The position numbers and the translations under genes are program-made. A DNA stretch of 64,000 nucleotides from CAYRXM01 sp964449465 (lineage in GTDB: Bacteria; Chloroflexota; Anaerolineae; JAFGEY01): contig CAYVBK010000025.1 in NCBI GenBank assembly GCA_964449465.1, positions 1 to 64,000 of the forward strand. Reading direction: 5' to 3'. Under the pieces are notes generated by a model. It worked only from the letters and a program-made list of their open reading frames with translations, was not told the origin of the DNA and did not search any database. Below, piece after piece: positions 40,890 to 49,584 of this stretch. Numbering within the stretch: the stretch's first letter is position 1; every line of letters begins with the position of its first letter.

Positions 40890-42524
40890 CTACCACTGCT
40901 CCCATCGTCCGCTGAATAAAAAAAGGCGGTTGCCCACCTGGTCTTCCCAAAAGATTATGCCCTTTTCAAAGTCTTGTACGGTGAGGTTGGGGGCCACATA
41001 CTCGTGCTCCAATGCCCAGCCAATGCTGGCCGAGGGGCCACCCAGATGGTCGCGCCAGATTTTGCCAAAGCCGCGAATGGGTTCTTGCAGGCCCGGCGGC
41101 GGCGTATAGCCCATCTTTTCCGGGTCTATACCTTCTCGAAACTGGTCATATTCCACCGCCGCTGCCCCGCCGGTGTAAAGTACATACACCTGGTCCTGGT
41201 TTTCTCGCCACAGCATATAACCCTTTTGAAACCTCTGTGCCGCGCCATACTCGGTGTGCGCGGCGTTGAGGGGACAGCCCAGCCGCTCTCGCGCCGCATT
41301 CCAGATGCCCTTGAATCGCTCACCAATCGGCACGGCGCAAGGTATGGGCGTTGGGGTGGGCGTGGGGGGTTGGGGCGTCCGAGTCGGTGTTGGCGGTTGG
41401 GGTGTCGAGGTGGGCGTGAGCGTGTGGGTGACCGTTGGCGGTTGTGGCGTTCGAGTTGGCGTTGGTGGTTGTGGCGTTGAGGTGGGCGTCGGTGGCTGGA
41501 GTGTCCATGTTGGCATTGAGATTTGGGGTGTCTGGGTGGCTGCAGGTGGCAGTGCGGCTGCCAGTGTCGGTGTGTCGGCAGTCCGAGATCGCCTCCAGAG
41601 CCACCCGCCGATGCTTGCTCCTGCAACCAGGAGCAAAAAAAGAGCAATTGCTCCCCACAACAGCACACTGTTTGGGGGCATTGTCAGCGAGGATGGTGCG
41701 GCTGTCAGTGCGGCGCGCATTTCTTGGGCCGTTTGAAACCGCCGCGTCAGAGCCACTTCCATCGCCTTGAGGATCACGGCCTCGGTGCGCGCCGAAATGT
41801 TTCGGTTCAACTGACGGAGGCGGGGGAACTGGTCTGGTGCGGCCATACGTGCGGTGGCTGAAGGTGGCGATTGGCCGGTGAGCAGATGGTAGAGGGTGGC
41901 TCCCAAAGCATAAACGTCCGAACGAGCATCTGTGTGGCCGGCGTGGGGCAGGTCATACTGCTCTGGTGGGGCGTACTGCGGCGTGCCGATGCCGCGCAAG
42001 ATGGTGGCCGTTAGCGGGTTGCTGGGGTCTTGCAGTTTGACTAGCCCAAAATCCACCAGCATAGCCTGTCCATCGGCGCGAATGATAATATTTTGCGGTT
42101 TAATGTCGCGGTGAACCACGCCCTGGTTGTGGCAGTAGGTCAGAGCATCCAAGAGCTGCCCGGCCCAGGCCAGCACATGCACTTCGGGCAAGGGGCCGCT
42201 GCGCCGGGCAATGTCGGCCAGGCTCTCGCCCTGGATGAAATCCATCACCAGATACGCACTGCTCTGCTCTTGAAAAAAGTCGGTGACACGCACCAGGTTG
42301 GGGTGATTCAAACGGGCCAGCACCGCCGCTTCCTGCCAGAACTGTTGGTGGAGCTGTCCCAGTTTGCGGGCGTCCAGGCCGGGCTGCGGCGTCATTTCCT
42401 TGATCGCCACCCAGATACCCAGCCGCTCATCCCAGGCGCGATACACGGCGCCCATACCGCCTTGCCCCAGCAAGGTGTCTATGCGGTAGCGGTTGTTGAG
42501 AGTTTGACCAGGGAAAAGGGGCAT
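40890..42524 (-). CDS. Membrane Ser/Thr kinase with LGFP-like repeats (K4)
   Basis: The 544-aa kinase has LGQGGMGAVY, VAIKEM, HRDIKPQN (about 136) and DFGLVK. A membrane helix (about 285-307) and a TP linker of about 60 residues encoded by near-repetitive DNA (about 41.34-41.50 kb) lead to a C-terminal domain with two similar units, LGCPLNAAHTEYGAAQRFQK and IGWALEHEYVAPNLTVQDFE, each ending in a GxxxW/GIIFW strand. These resemble LGFP repeats, which bind arabinogalactan or wall material. The substrate here is a guess. Confidence 0.9.
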   Translation of the reverse strand: MPLFPGQTLNNRYRIDTLLGQGGMGAVYRAWDERLGIWVAIKEMTPQPGLDARKLGQLHQQFWQEAAVLARLNHPNLVRVTDFFQEQSSAYLVMDFIQGESLADIARRSGPLPEVHVLAWAGQLLDALTYCHNQGVVHRDIKPQNIIIRADGQAMLVDFGLVKLQDPSNPLTATILRGIGTPQYAPPEQYDLPHAGHTDARSDVYALGATLYHLLTGQSPPSATARMAAPDQFPRLRQLNRNISARTEAVILKAMEVALTRRFQTAQEMRAALTAAPSSLTMPPNSVLLWGAIALFLLLVAGASIGGWLWRRSRTADTPTLAAALPPAATQTPQISMPTWTLQPPTPTSTPQPPTPTRTPQPPTVTHTLTPTSTPQPPTPTRTPQPPTPTPTPIPCAVPIGERFKGIWNAARERLGCPLNAAHTEYGAAQRFQKGYMLWRENQDQVYVLYTGGAAAVEYDQFREGIDPEKMGYTPPPGLQEPIRGFGKIWRDHLGGPSASIGWALEHEYVAPNLTVQDFEKGIIFWEDQVGNRLFLFSGRWEQW

Positions 42525-42558
42525 ATTCTCTCCTTTGCCTCATTGAAAGCGTAGGCCG

Positions 42559-44106
42559 CTACAAAGCTCCTTCTGAAATCAATGCCAGGAGGATCAGCCC
42601 TCCGCATAACGCCATCAGGATGGCTGCCCCAACAATCACGCTCCACACCAGCACGGTCGCCTGGCGTCTTTTGTTTGCGGATGCTGCCCCTGGCTCGCAT
42701 ACCACCAACGTGCCGCCAAACATGTCGTGCAAGGCGCGCCGCTGCCGGTCAAACAACGGCACGAGGTAAATCAAATAGCCCAGTCCCAAGGTGAACTGTC
42801 CTACCAGATTGGGCAAGAGAAACAGCCCCACCCACCGCCAAAAAGCCCGCCAACCTCCGATGCGTCGTCCTCGGGCGTCTACCACCCGGATGTGCAGCCA
42901 CTTTTTGGCCCAGGTCTGTCCACCGGTGACATAGGCGCGGATGTGATAAAAAGCCGATACGGCCAGGCTGATGCCGCCGCAGAGCAAAAGCTCGGCCAGG
43001 TTGATCAGCTCCCAGCTCAGCGCATCTACCAACAGCGCACCTACCAGGATCACCGGCAGGCAGGCCAGCAGGCTGATCAGGCCGGTGATCACGCCGTCGA
43101 GCAGAAAAGCAGCCAGCCGTGTGCCAAATCCAGCCAGTTCCACATCGGTGGGCAGGGCGGCGGCGATGGGGTGGATAGGATGCTGCACCATCGGTTGTGC
43201 CAGCGGCGGCGCGGCCATCTGCGGGTATAGTATCGGTTGTGGCTGCGGCTGCGATGCGGCCTTGAACACCGGTGATGAGATGGGCTGATTGCGCAGCGGA
43301 TCGGATGGCGTGGTCAGGGCGCGGCGCATTTCGGCGGCGCTGGCAAAACGGTTCTCCATAGACGACTGCAAGGCCCGCAAAATCACCTGCTCGACGTGCG
43401 GCAAGATGCCCGGATTGCGGCGGCTCGGCGGGATCAGGGTGGCGTGGCCCGAAACCAACTCGATGGCGTCGGGCGGGGCCTGCCCGGTGAGGGCAAAATA
43501 CATCGTTGCGCCCAGCGCATACAGGTCTGAGCGGGCTTCGGTGCGTGCCTGACCATACTGCTCCAGCGGCGAAAAGCCCGGCGAGACCGCCCGCGCTCCG
43601 GCTGTGGTTTTCATCGAGGGATCGGCGGCCTTGGAGATGCCAAAGTCTACCAGAATGGCCTTGTCTTCCGGCGTGATGCGGATGTTGGCCGGCTTGATGT
43701 CGCGGTGAATGATCGGCGGCGTTTGCCGATGCAGATAATCCAGTGCGTTCAGCACCTGGATCGCCCACTGTACGGCTTTATTGACCGGCAGTGGTCCATT
43801 TCGCTCAATCATCTGCCCTAAATCGCTGCCGGCGATATAGTCCATTACCAAATACTGTTCGCCATCGGCCTCGATAAAATGATCGGTCACGCGAGGCAGG
43901 TGCGGGTGCGACAGCCGGGCCAGCAGAGTGGCTTCGGTGTAAAATTGCCGCTGCGCATCGGGCGAGGTGTCAAAGCTTTCCTTGACTGCTACCTCGACAC
44001 CGAGCCGCTGATCCTCGGCCAGGTAGACGGCGCCAAAGCCGCCCTGTCCCAGCAATTTTTTGATACGGTAACGATTTTCAAGTACCTGACCTATCGCCAA
44101 AGTCAT
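42559..44106 (-). CDS. Ser/Thr kinase fused to an RDD membrane domain (K5)
   Basis: The 515-aa protein has LGQGGFGAVY, VAVKES, HRDIKPAN and DFGISK, so it is a canonical active kinase. Instead of one helix and an outer domain it ends in an RDD domain (about 320-500): AGFGTRLAAFLLDGVITG, then two or three helices, WAKKWLHIRVVDARG, and DRQRRALHDMFGGTLVV. RDD proteins are small membrane proteins with a possible transport role. The ATG at 44106 has GAGGA 6-7 nt upstream. Confidence 0.9.
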   Translation of the reverse strand: MTLAIGQVLENRYRIKKLLGQGGFGAVYLAEDQRLGVEVAVKESFDTSPDAQRQFYTEATLLARLSHPHLPRVTDHFIEADGEQYLVMDYIAGSDLGQMIERNGPLPVNKAVQWAIQVLNALDYLHRQTPPIIHRDIKPANIRITPEDKAILVDFGISKAADPSMKTTAGARAVSPGFSPLEQYGQARTEARSDLYALGATMYFALTGQAPPDAIELVSGHATLIPPSRRNPGILPHVEQVILRALQSSMENRFASAAEMRRALTTPSDPLRNQPISSPVFKAASQPQPQPILYPQMAAPPLAQPMVQHPIHPIAAALPTDVELAGFGTRLAAFLLDGVITGLISLLACLPVILVGALLVDALSWELINLAELLLCGGISLAVSAFYHIRAYVTGGQTWAKKWLHIRVVDARGRRIGGWRAFWRWVGLFLLPNLVGQFTLGLGYLIYLVPLFDRQRRALHDMFGGTLVVCEPGAASANKRRQATVLVWSVIVGAAILMALCGGLILLALISEGAL

Positions 44107-44157
44107 TTTTTTCCTCATCCAAAGTCTACTGGGCCCGTTCTCCAAGCCGGATCGTGA

Positions 44158-46224
44158 TTACCTGGTGCAGCAAGACGGTGGATTGACCCAGAAATTCTTG
44201 CTGGCCTCTTGCCCATCGCCCGATTTGACCTTGAACGTGCCGGGCGCGCCGCCGCACGATTGCCAGGTCAGTTGATAGCTCAGGCCGCCGCTCATCGGCC
44301 CGCCGATCTGGTCAATATCGCGGTAATAGGTATACCGTCCGTCGCCGCCCTGCGCCGAGATGTAAAATTCGACCACATAGCTGCCTCTGGACGGGCAATA
44401 GATGTTGGTTTGAGTGTATTCGATGCTCAGCGGGCCGTTTTTGGCCGGCGTGGCGGCGAATCCGCCACCCACCTGGATGGTCAGTGTGTGCAGTTCGGCC
44501 TGCCCATTTTTCAGCACTACCTTGAGGGTAAAGGTTTGCGTTTTGGCCGGGCAAATGCGCTGTGAGTCGTGCCCGGCGCGGCCTGCCCCCTCCAGATAAA
44601 CTGCCTGCACACCATCTACCTCCCAGCGCAGGTAGGTGCATTCGCCCGATTTGAGTGACGTGCTGTCGGCGCGGAAATGGGCATTGACGGTGTAGGTGGG
44701 GCGGGTGGGCGTGGCCGTAGGCTGAACGGTATCGCAGCGCGGCGAGGGATCTATGCGCACGTATTGGCGGGCGATCCAGCCCATTTGTCCGTTGGACAGC
44801 CGTACATTCAGCCAGTCGTTGGCGGCGTTGATGGCATAAACCGGCACACATGCGCCATCCTCCAGTTGAGCGATCCTGGTCTGATCGGTGCCGGGGCCGC
44901 TGCGCACATTGAGCGGGCCGTCAACTACCTGGGCGTAAAACAGCACTGTGCCTTGAATATAGGTAGAGGTAGGTGCAAGGGTCGGCGTGGTGTTGGGCGT
45001 TTTGGTTTGTCCGGCCGATGGCCCAGACGTGTTAGTAGGTGACCCCGGCGCGACGGACGATGTCGGAACGCGGGCAGGTGTTTGGATGGAAAAAGTCGGC
45101 GATGGGGTTGGGTTTTTGAATAGATTGCCCGCAAACGACGCAGCGATCAATCCGCAGGCCAACAACCCCACCAAAGCCAGCACGGCGACTGCCGCCCACA
45201 CACAGCCGCTCTTTTTGGCCGGACGAACCAGTGGCACAGGTGGCGGCATAAATGGCGTGCCGTTAGGAGGCAGCGGCGTTGTAGGCGAAAAGGACGAAAC
45301 CGGTGGGGTTGGCAACGGCACCTCGCCGTGCAGAGCGCGCCGCATTTCGGACGCGCTGGCAAATCGTGCGTCTATGCTCAGCTCCATGGCCCGCAAGACC
45401 ACGTATTCCATCTGTGCGCTGATCTGCGGGTTGATCAGCCGAACCGGTTTGAATTCGCCGGGCATGGCCATGCGGTGCGTGGCCGTGATCGGCGCCTGCC
45501 CGCCGAGGGCGTGGTACATGGTGGCGCCTAGCCCATACAGGTCGCTGCGCGGATCGGTGTGACCGAGATGTCCGCTGTACTGCTCTGGCGGCGTGTATTC
45601 GGGCGTGCCCATGCCTTCCAGCACCGTGCGCGTCTGGGGATTGTTGGCATCCCACAGTTTGACCAGGCCAAAGTCAATCAGTACGGCCTGTCCATCCGGG
45701 CGAATGATCACATTTTCGGGCTTGATATCGCGGTGAATGACGTTCTGGCTGTGGCAGTATTCCAGTGCGTCCAGCAGTTGGTCGGCCCAGTTAAGCACCT
45801 GCACCTCTGACAATCGCCTATGTCGCGCGATCAGAGTAGCCAGGCTGTCGCCCTGCACCAGGTCCATCACCAGGTACGCACTGTTGCGCTCGACGATAAA
45901 GTCGCTCACCCGCACCAGGTTGCGATGGTTCAGCCGCGCCAGCACCTGCGCTTCTTGTTGAAACTGGCTCAGTAGTTCATTGAGGGTGCGCGGATCCAGG
46001 CCCGGCTGGGCGGTCATTTCCTTGATCGCCACCCGCACATTCAACCGCTGATCTATGGCCTGATACACTGCGCCCATGCCGCCGCTGCCCAGCAGACCCA
46101 ATATCTCGTAGCGATTTTGCAAGATCGTACCAGGACCCAGGGTGCTGAGTTGTGTCTGGCAAAATGAACAAAATTGTGCTGTGCTACGATTTTCGCCGCC
46201 GCATTGCGGACAAATTCGAGACAT
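44158..46224 (-). CDS. Zn-ribbon Ser/Thr kinase with SH3b and Ig-like outer domains (K6)
   Basis: The 688-aa protein begins with a zinc ribbon CPQCGGENRSTAQFCSFC (about 4-21), then a kinase domain with LGSGGMGAVYQA, HRDIKPEN and DFGLVK. A membrane helix (about 355-380), a TP linker, an SH3 domain (LNVRSGPGTDQTRIAQLEDG), an Ig-like module (HFRADSTSLKSGECTYLRWE) shared with K1, and a final 80-residue beta domain ending in CCTR follow. ATG at 46224 with GGGAG 7 nt upstream is used in place of a longer frame running into the hairpin element. Confidence 0.9.
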   Translation of the reverse strand: MSRICPQCGGENRSTAQFCSFCQTQLSTLGPGTILQNRYEILGLLGSGGMGAVYQAIDQRLNVRVAIKEMTAQPGLDPRTLNELLSQFQQEAQVLARLNHRNLVRVSDFIVERNSAYLVMDLVQGDSLATLIARHRRLSEVQVLNWADQLLDALEYCHSQNVIHRDIKPENVIIRPDGQAVLIDFGLVKLWDANNPQTRTVLEGMGTPEYTPPEQYSGHLGHTDPRSDLYGLGATMYHALGGQAPITATHRMAMPGEFKPVRLINPQISAQMEYVVLRAMELSIDARFASASEMRRALHGEVPLPTPPVSSFSPTTPLPPNGTPFMPPPVPLVRPAKKSGCVWAAVAVLALVGLLACGLIAASFAGNLFKNPTPSPTFSIQTPARVPTSSVAPGSPTNTSGPSAGQTKTPNTTPTLAPTSTYIQGTVLFYAQVVDGPLNVRSGPGTDQTRIAQLEDGACVPVYAINAANDWLNVRLSNGQMGWIARQYVRIDPSPRCDTVQPTATPTRPTYTVNAHFRADSTSLKSGECTYLRWEVDGVQAVYLEGAGRAGHDSQRICPAKTQTFTLKVVLKNGQAELHTLTIQVGGGFAATPAKNGPLSIEYTQTNIYCPSRGSYVVEFYISAQGGDGRYTYYRDIDQIGGPMSGGLSYQLTWQSCGGAPGTFKVKSGDGQEASKNFWVNPPSCCTR

Positions 46225-46242
46225 GAACACGCTCCCTAGAAA

Positions 46243-46365
46243 ACCGCTGAAAAAGTCTATTTTTACCACAAAGGACACCGAGAACACAAAGGTTTATGAT
46301 GCTTTTGATCTGCTAGAAATACCTGGTGTCCTTTGTGTCTTGGTGGTGAGATGGCTTCTCAGCCT
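46243..46365. repeat. Dispersed hairpin element, copy E
   Basis: It runs GCTGAAAAAGTCTATTTTTACC, then ACAAAGGACACCGAGAACACA, a short loop, and CCTGGTGTCCTTTGTGTCTTGG and GTGGTGAGA. The arms are complementary over about 40 bp with mismatches. Its left end, inverted, is nearly identical to the right end of the copy at 33.1 kb. Confidence 0.85.
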
Positions 46366-46372
46366 GCTCCTC

Positions 46373-46404
46373 AGACCTCCGAGGTTTTACAACCTCGGAG
46401 GTCT
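46373..46404. repeat. 14-bp hairpin between K6 and the CLCA-like gene
   Basis: AGACCTCCGAGGTT and AACCTCGGAGGTCT are perfect arms around TTAC. It sits 18 bp past the stop of the CLCA-like gene on the minus strand, with no U-tract. It is probably an RNA 3'-end hairpin or a REP-like repeat. Confidence 0.75.
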
Positions 46405-46422
46405 ATCAGAGGTTGATAAAAA

Positions 46423-49400
46423 TCAAGGTGTGCTGGCGTTCTTGAGCGTCAGCGGCAAATAGACCACGTTGCCCACCGGCCTGACCTGTACCTGGGTGTT
46501 GGTAAAGCGTTCAAAGTTGAATCCTACCGGCCAGGTCTGTGGGTCGCGCAGGTTGTCGTTGGGGTCTATGGCCAGCGACACGCTCGACTCGGTGAAAAAG
46601 GCCGTGCCATAATAGTTGGCAAACAGTACCGAGATGTGATATTCGCCCACCATCGGCGGGTTGATCAGGGCAGCATAGAATCCGTCTTGGGCTACCGCGT
46701 CGGGGGCGATGCCGTCATCGGCAAACACCACTGGCATCTGGTTGCCATCGGGCAGGGTGACGGTGGCGGTGACAAAGGCGCCGGCTACCGGCACGCCCGC
46801 CCGCAGCGTGGCGCGCAAGACGATGGGCGCAGGCAGATTGATCACGCTGCCGCCCGCCGACTCGACTGCTGCGGCCAGGGTGCCGCTGATGGCCCGGCTG
46901 GCGCTGCCGGCCCAATAGATCAGGTCTATGCCGGGGTTGGCCGGGTCGGTGGCCATGCCTTGCAGCAGCCATGTGCCGGTCAGCGGCGCTATGGTGCTGA
47001 AAATGTTCAGTGTACCGATGCCGGGAGCGTCTTGATAGAGCGGGACGGGATACATGGTGCCTTCTGGATCGGTCAGTTGCATGGTGACAGAGAGCGGATT
47101 GCCGCGATAGGCCACGGCCACCTGCAAGCGGTCCAACGAAATGTCTACGTCAATTGGCACACCAAAAGGCGCGCTGCCCACCAGTTTGGTCATGCCCATC
47201 TTGAGGGTCACGTCTACTAGCGGTGAGGTGGCCTGATTGGCGTTCTGCAAAGCCGTGAACAGCGAGGTCAGCCCACTGCCGCCGCCGGCCCCGCCGCCGA
47301 CAAAGGCGTGCATGCCGCCGGTTTGGGCGGCCAGTTCGTGCAACATGTCGGCCAGATCGTCATCGCCGCCATAGCCAAAAGTATACACCTGAATGCCCGC
47401 ATCTTGAAACTGGGAAATCAGGTCCAGCGGATAGGCACCCACAGAGCTTTGGCGATGGCCGATCAGGTAAACCACCCGCGTGGTGTCGGTGGGGATGGTG
47501 GGAGCGGTCAGCCCTTGCAGTGCCATCTGCAAAGCCGCGCCGATGTTGGTCTCCTCGCCGCCTTGCACGATGTTCTGGATGGCGGTCTTGATCAACGGGC
47601 GGTTGGCCGGATTGTTCAGGGTCAGCGGCAGCACCATTTCGGCTGCGTCGTGATAGGTGACGATGCCCAACGTGTCTTCCGGCGGCAGCCAGTCTACCAG
47701 CAGACCCAGGGCCAGTTTGGCATTGTTCAACTGGTCGCTGGCAATCATGCCGGCCGAGGCATCCAGCACCAGTTGGCGATAGACGCCCGGCTCGCCGACC
47801 TGTGCGCCTACATCGGCGTCGCCCGGCATATCTGCCACGCCGGCCATGCCGCTGCCGCTGCTCCACACAAATTGCAACGAACTGCGTGCCTGGGTGCGCT
47901 GACCGGGCAGTTGGAGCGAGGGCGATTGGCCCGATCCCGGCGCTGCGGTCACCAGTTCAGAGTGATAGAGGCGCGTCGGCAGGCTGGCACGCTGTCCATT
48001 GCGCGGGTCTTGCGAAACGGGCCGGCGCAGAGTGTCCCACCCGCTGGCGCCATAGCAGCGACGTTGAGCATTGTTATAGCTGGAAGGGTTGTTGATGGCA
48101 GTAGAAAAGTTGAGCCAGTTGAAACTAGGGCTGGACAGGCCGCAGTTTTGGCGGGCATTCCACTGCGAGTTCATGATCGAGTTGGACACGGCATTGTCGC
48201 CGGAAAGCGGTGTGCCGATCCAACTGCTTGAACTCGAGCTGCCCCTGTATTCGTCGTAAAGCGAGTAAAAATAATGTCCAAACTCGTGGGCCAGGGTGTA
48301 ACCGCCACCCTCATAGCCGCACTCGTTGGCCAGAAAATTGGTGCTTTGGAACACATCGCACATCTGGATGCGTAGGCCGCCCTGCGGGTTGGCATAGCCC
48401 GAAATGTGAGCATTGGGCCAGCAGTTTTGAATCCACACCACATGCGAGCGGTCGCTGTTGGCCCCGTTGACATAAAAGGTGATCTTGCGCAGCTTGTTGG
48501 CCCCGTTCGAGGCCTCGTATACGCCGTCGGCGAAATAGCGCATGACGGTTTCATATTTGGCACGGTCGGTGCTGTTGGGGTTGCGGTACAGCGATACGGT
48601 AATGTCCACCGGCATGCTGGTGGCTCCGCCGCCGGTGAGGGCGTTGGCCGTGTTGCTGTAGGCCGAGTTGCCATAGCTGTTATAGGCGCGCACGCGATAG
48701 TAATAGCGCGTGTTGCTGCTCAGGCCGCTGTTGGAATAGGTGGTGGCGCCGTTGACGATGGCGGCAATCTGACTCCAACCGCTGCTGCCGGTGAGCGAAC
48801 GCTCGATCTTGAACTGGGTGGCTCCGTTGCCCCGCCACGACAGGTTGATCCGATCCGAGCCGGCCGCGGTTGCGCTCAGGTTGGTCGGCGCGGGGGGCAG
48901 GCCATAAGCGCCCACCACCACATCATCCACCTGCCACCACCAGGCCCAGTAGGCGTTGTAATAGTGGAAACGGACGATCACACTGGAGCGGCCGGCTGCC
49001 AGTGAGCTGAGATTGAGGTTGACCGTGCCGGCATAGTCCGACGTGCGTCGCCACACGTTGGTCCAACTGCTGCCGCCGTTGTTGCTCACGTCTACATCGC
49101 CCACCGAGCTGCCATAGCCGCGATAGTGGGTCTTGAACTGGAGCTGCACGTTGGTGTACGAGGAGAGGTTCATCGCCGGTGTGCGCAGTTCGGTGTTCAT
49201 GGTAAAATAGCCACCCCAGTCACTGTCGGCGATGGCCATGCCGCCGCCCCCGCCAGTGTTGTTGGAGCGGCCGGCCGGGTTGTTGAACCGCCAACCTACG
49301 CTGCCATTGTTGATGCGCACCGACCAGCCGGCCGGCTGTGCGCCAGAAGAAAAGGACTCGCTCAGCACTGTGGCCGCTGGCGCAACCTCTTGGGGGGATG

Positions 49401-49503
49401 ACACCGCTTGAACTGTTGGCTGCATGGCCAGGCCGAGCAGCACCATCAAGATTACGCTCAAAATACGAACAAGATGATTGATTTTCATCAAACGGTTTTT
49501 CAT
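46423..49503 (-). CDS. Secreted CLCA-like metalloprotease/VWA protein
   Basis: The 1026-aa protein has a signal peptide (cleavage near VQAVSS), a jelly-roll domain (about 45-200), a fibronectin III domain (about 203-290), and a CLCA-type protease domain with LAHEFGHYFYSLYDEY (HExxHx6D, about residue 406). A VWA domain (about 570-735) follows, with an incomplete metal site, LVLDASAGM (DxSxG in place of DxSxS). Two beta domains follow, and the extreme C-terminus reads NVVYLPLTLKNASTP. Calcium-activated chloride-channel regulators self-cleave with this HExxH. Here it would be a surface or secreted protease. ATG at 49503 with AAGGAG 5 nt upstream. Confidence 0.85.
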   Translation of the reverse strand: MKNRLMKINHLVRILSVILMVLLGLAMQPTVQAVSSPQEVAPAATVLSESFSSGAQPAGWSVRINNGSVGWRFNNPAGRSNNTGGGGGMAIADSDWGGYFTMNTELRTPAMNLSSYTNVQLQFKTHYRGYGSSVGDVDVSNNGGSSWTNVWRRTSDYAGTVNLNLSSLAAGRSSVIVRFHYYNAYWAWWWQVDDVVVGAYGLPPAPTNLSATAAGSDRINLSWRGNGATQFKIERSLTGSSGWSQIAAIVNGATTYSNSGLSSNTRYYYRVRAYNSYGNSAYSNTANALTGGGATSMPVDITVSLYRNPNSTDRAKYETVMRYFADGVYEASNGANKLRKITFYVNGANSDRSHVVWIQNCWPNAHISGYANPQGGLRIQMCDVFQSTNFLANECGYEGGGYTLAHEFGHYFYSLYDEYRGSSSSSSWIGTPLSGDNAVSNSIMNSQWNARQNCGLSSPSFNWLNFSTAINNPSSYNNAQRRCYGASGWDTLRRPVSQDPRNGQRASLPTRLYHSELVTAAPGSGQSPSLQLPGQRTQARSSLQFVWSSGSGMAGVADMPGDADVGAQVGEPGVYRQLVLDASAGMIASDQLNNAKLALGLLVDWLPPEDTLGIVTYHDAAEMVLPLTLNNPANRPLIKTAIQNIVQGGEETNIGAALQMALQGLTAPTIPTDTTRVVYLIGHRQSSVGAYPLDLISQFQDAGIQVYTFGYGGDDDLADMLHELAAQTGGMHAFVGGGAGGGSGLTSLFTALQNANQATSPLVDVTLKMGMTKLVGSAPFGVPIDVDISLDRLQVAVAYRGNPLSVTMQLTDPEGTMYPVPLYQDAPGIGTLNIFSTIAPLTGTWLLQGMATDPANPGIDLIYWAGSASRAISGTLAAAVESAGGSVINLPAPIVLRATLRAGVPVAGAFVTATVTLPDGNQMPVVFADDGIAPDAVAQDGFYAALINPPMVGEYHISVLFANYYGTAFFTESSVSLAIDPNDNLRDPQTWPVGFNFERFTNTQVQVRPVGNVVYLPLTLKNASTP

Positions 49504-49584
49504 GATTTCTCCTTGTCTTGATCGCAGTCCAAAAGGCATCTACACGATGCCCTGTGAATGGAACCGAAACAAGCTCACCTCCTT

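Noticed and set aside
41340..41500. Repetitive DNA that at first looks like a satellite or CRISPR array
   Set aside because: It encodes the Thr/Pro linker of K4 in frame; period and spacing vary and no spacer pattern exists. The same holds at 33.8-34.0, 26.8-27.0 and 36.2-36.4 kb.
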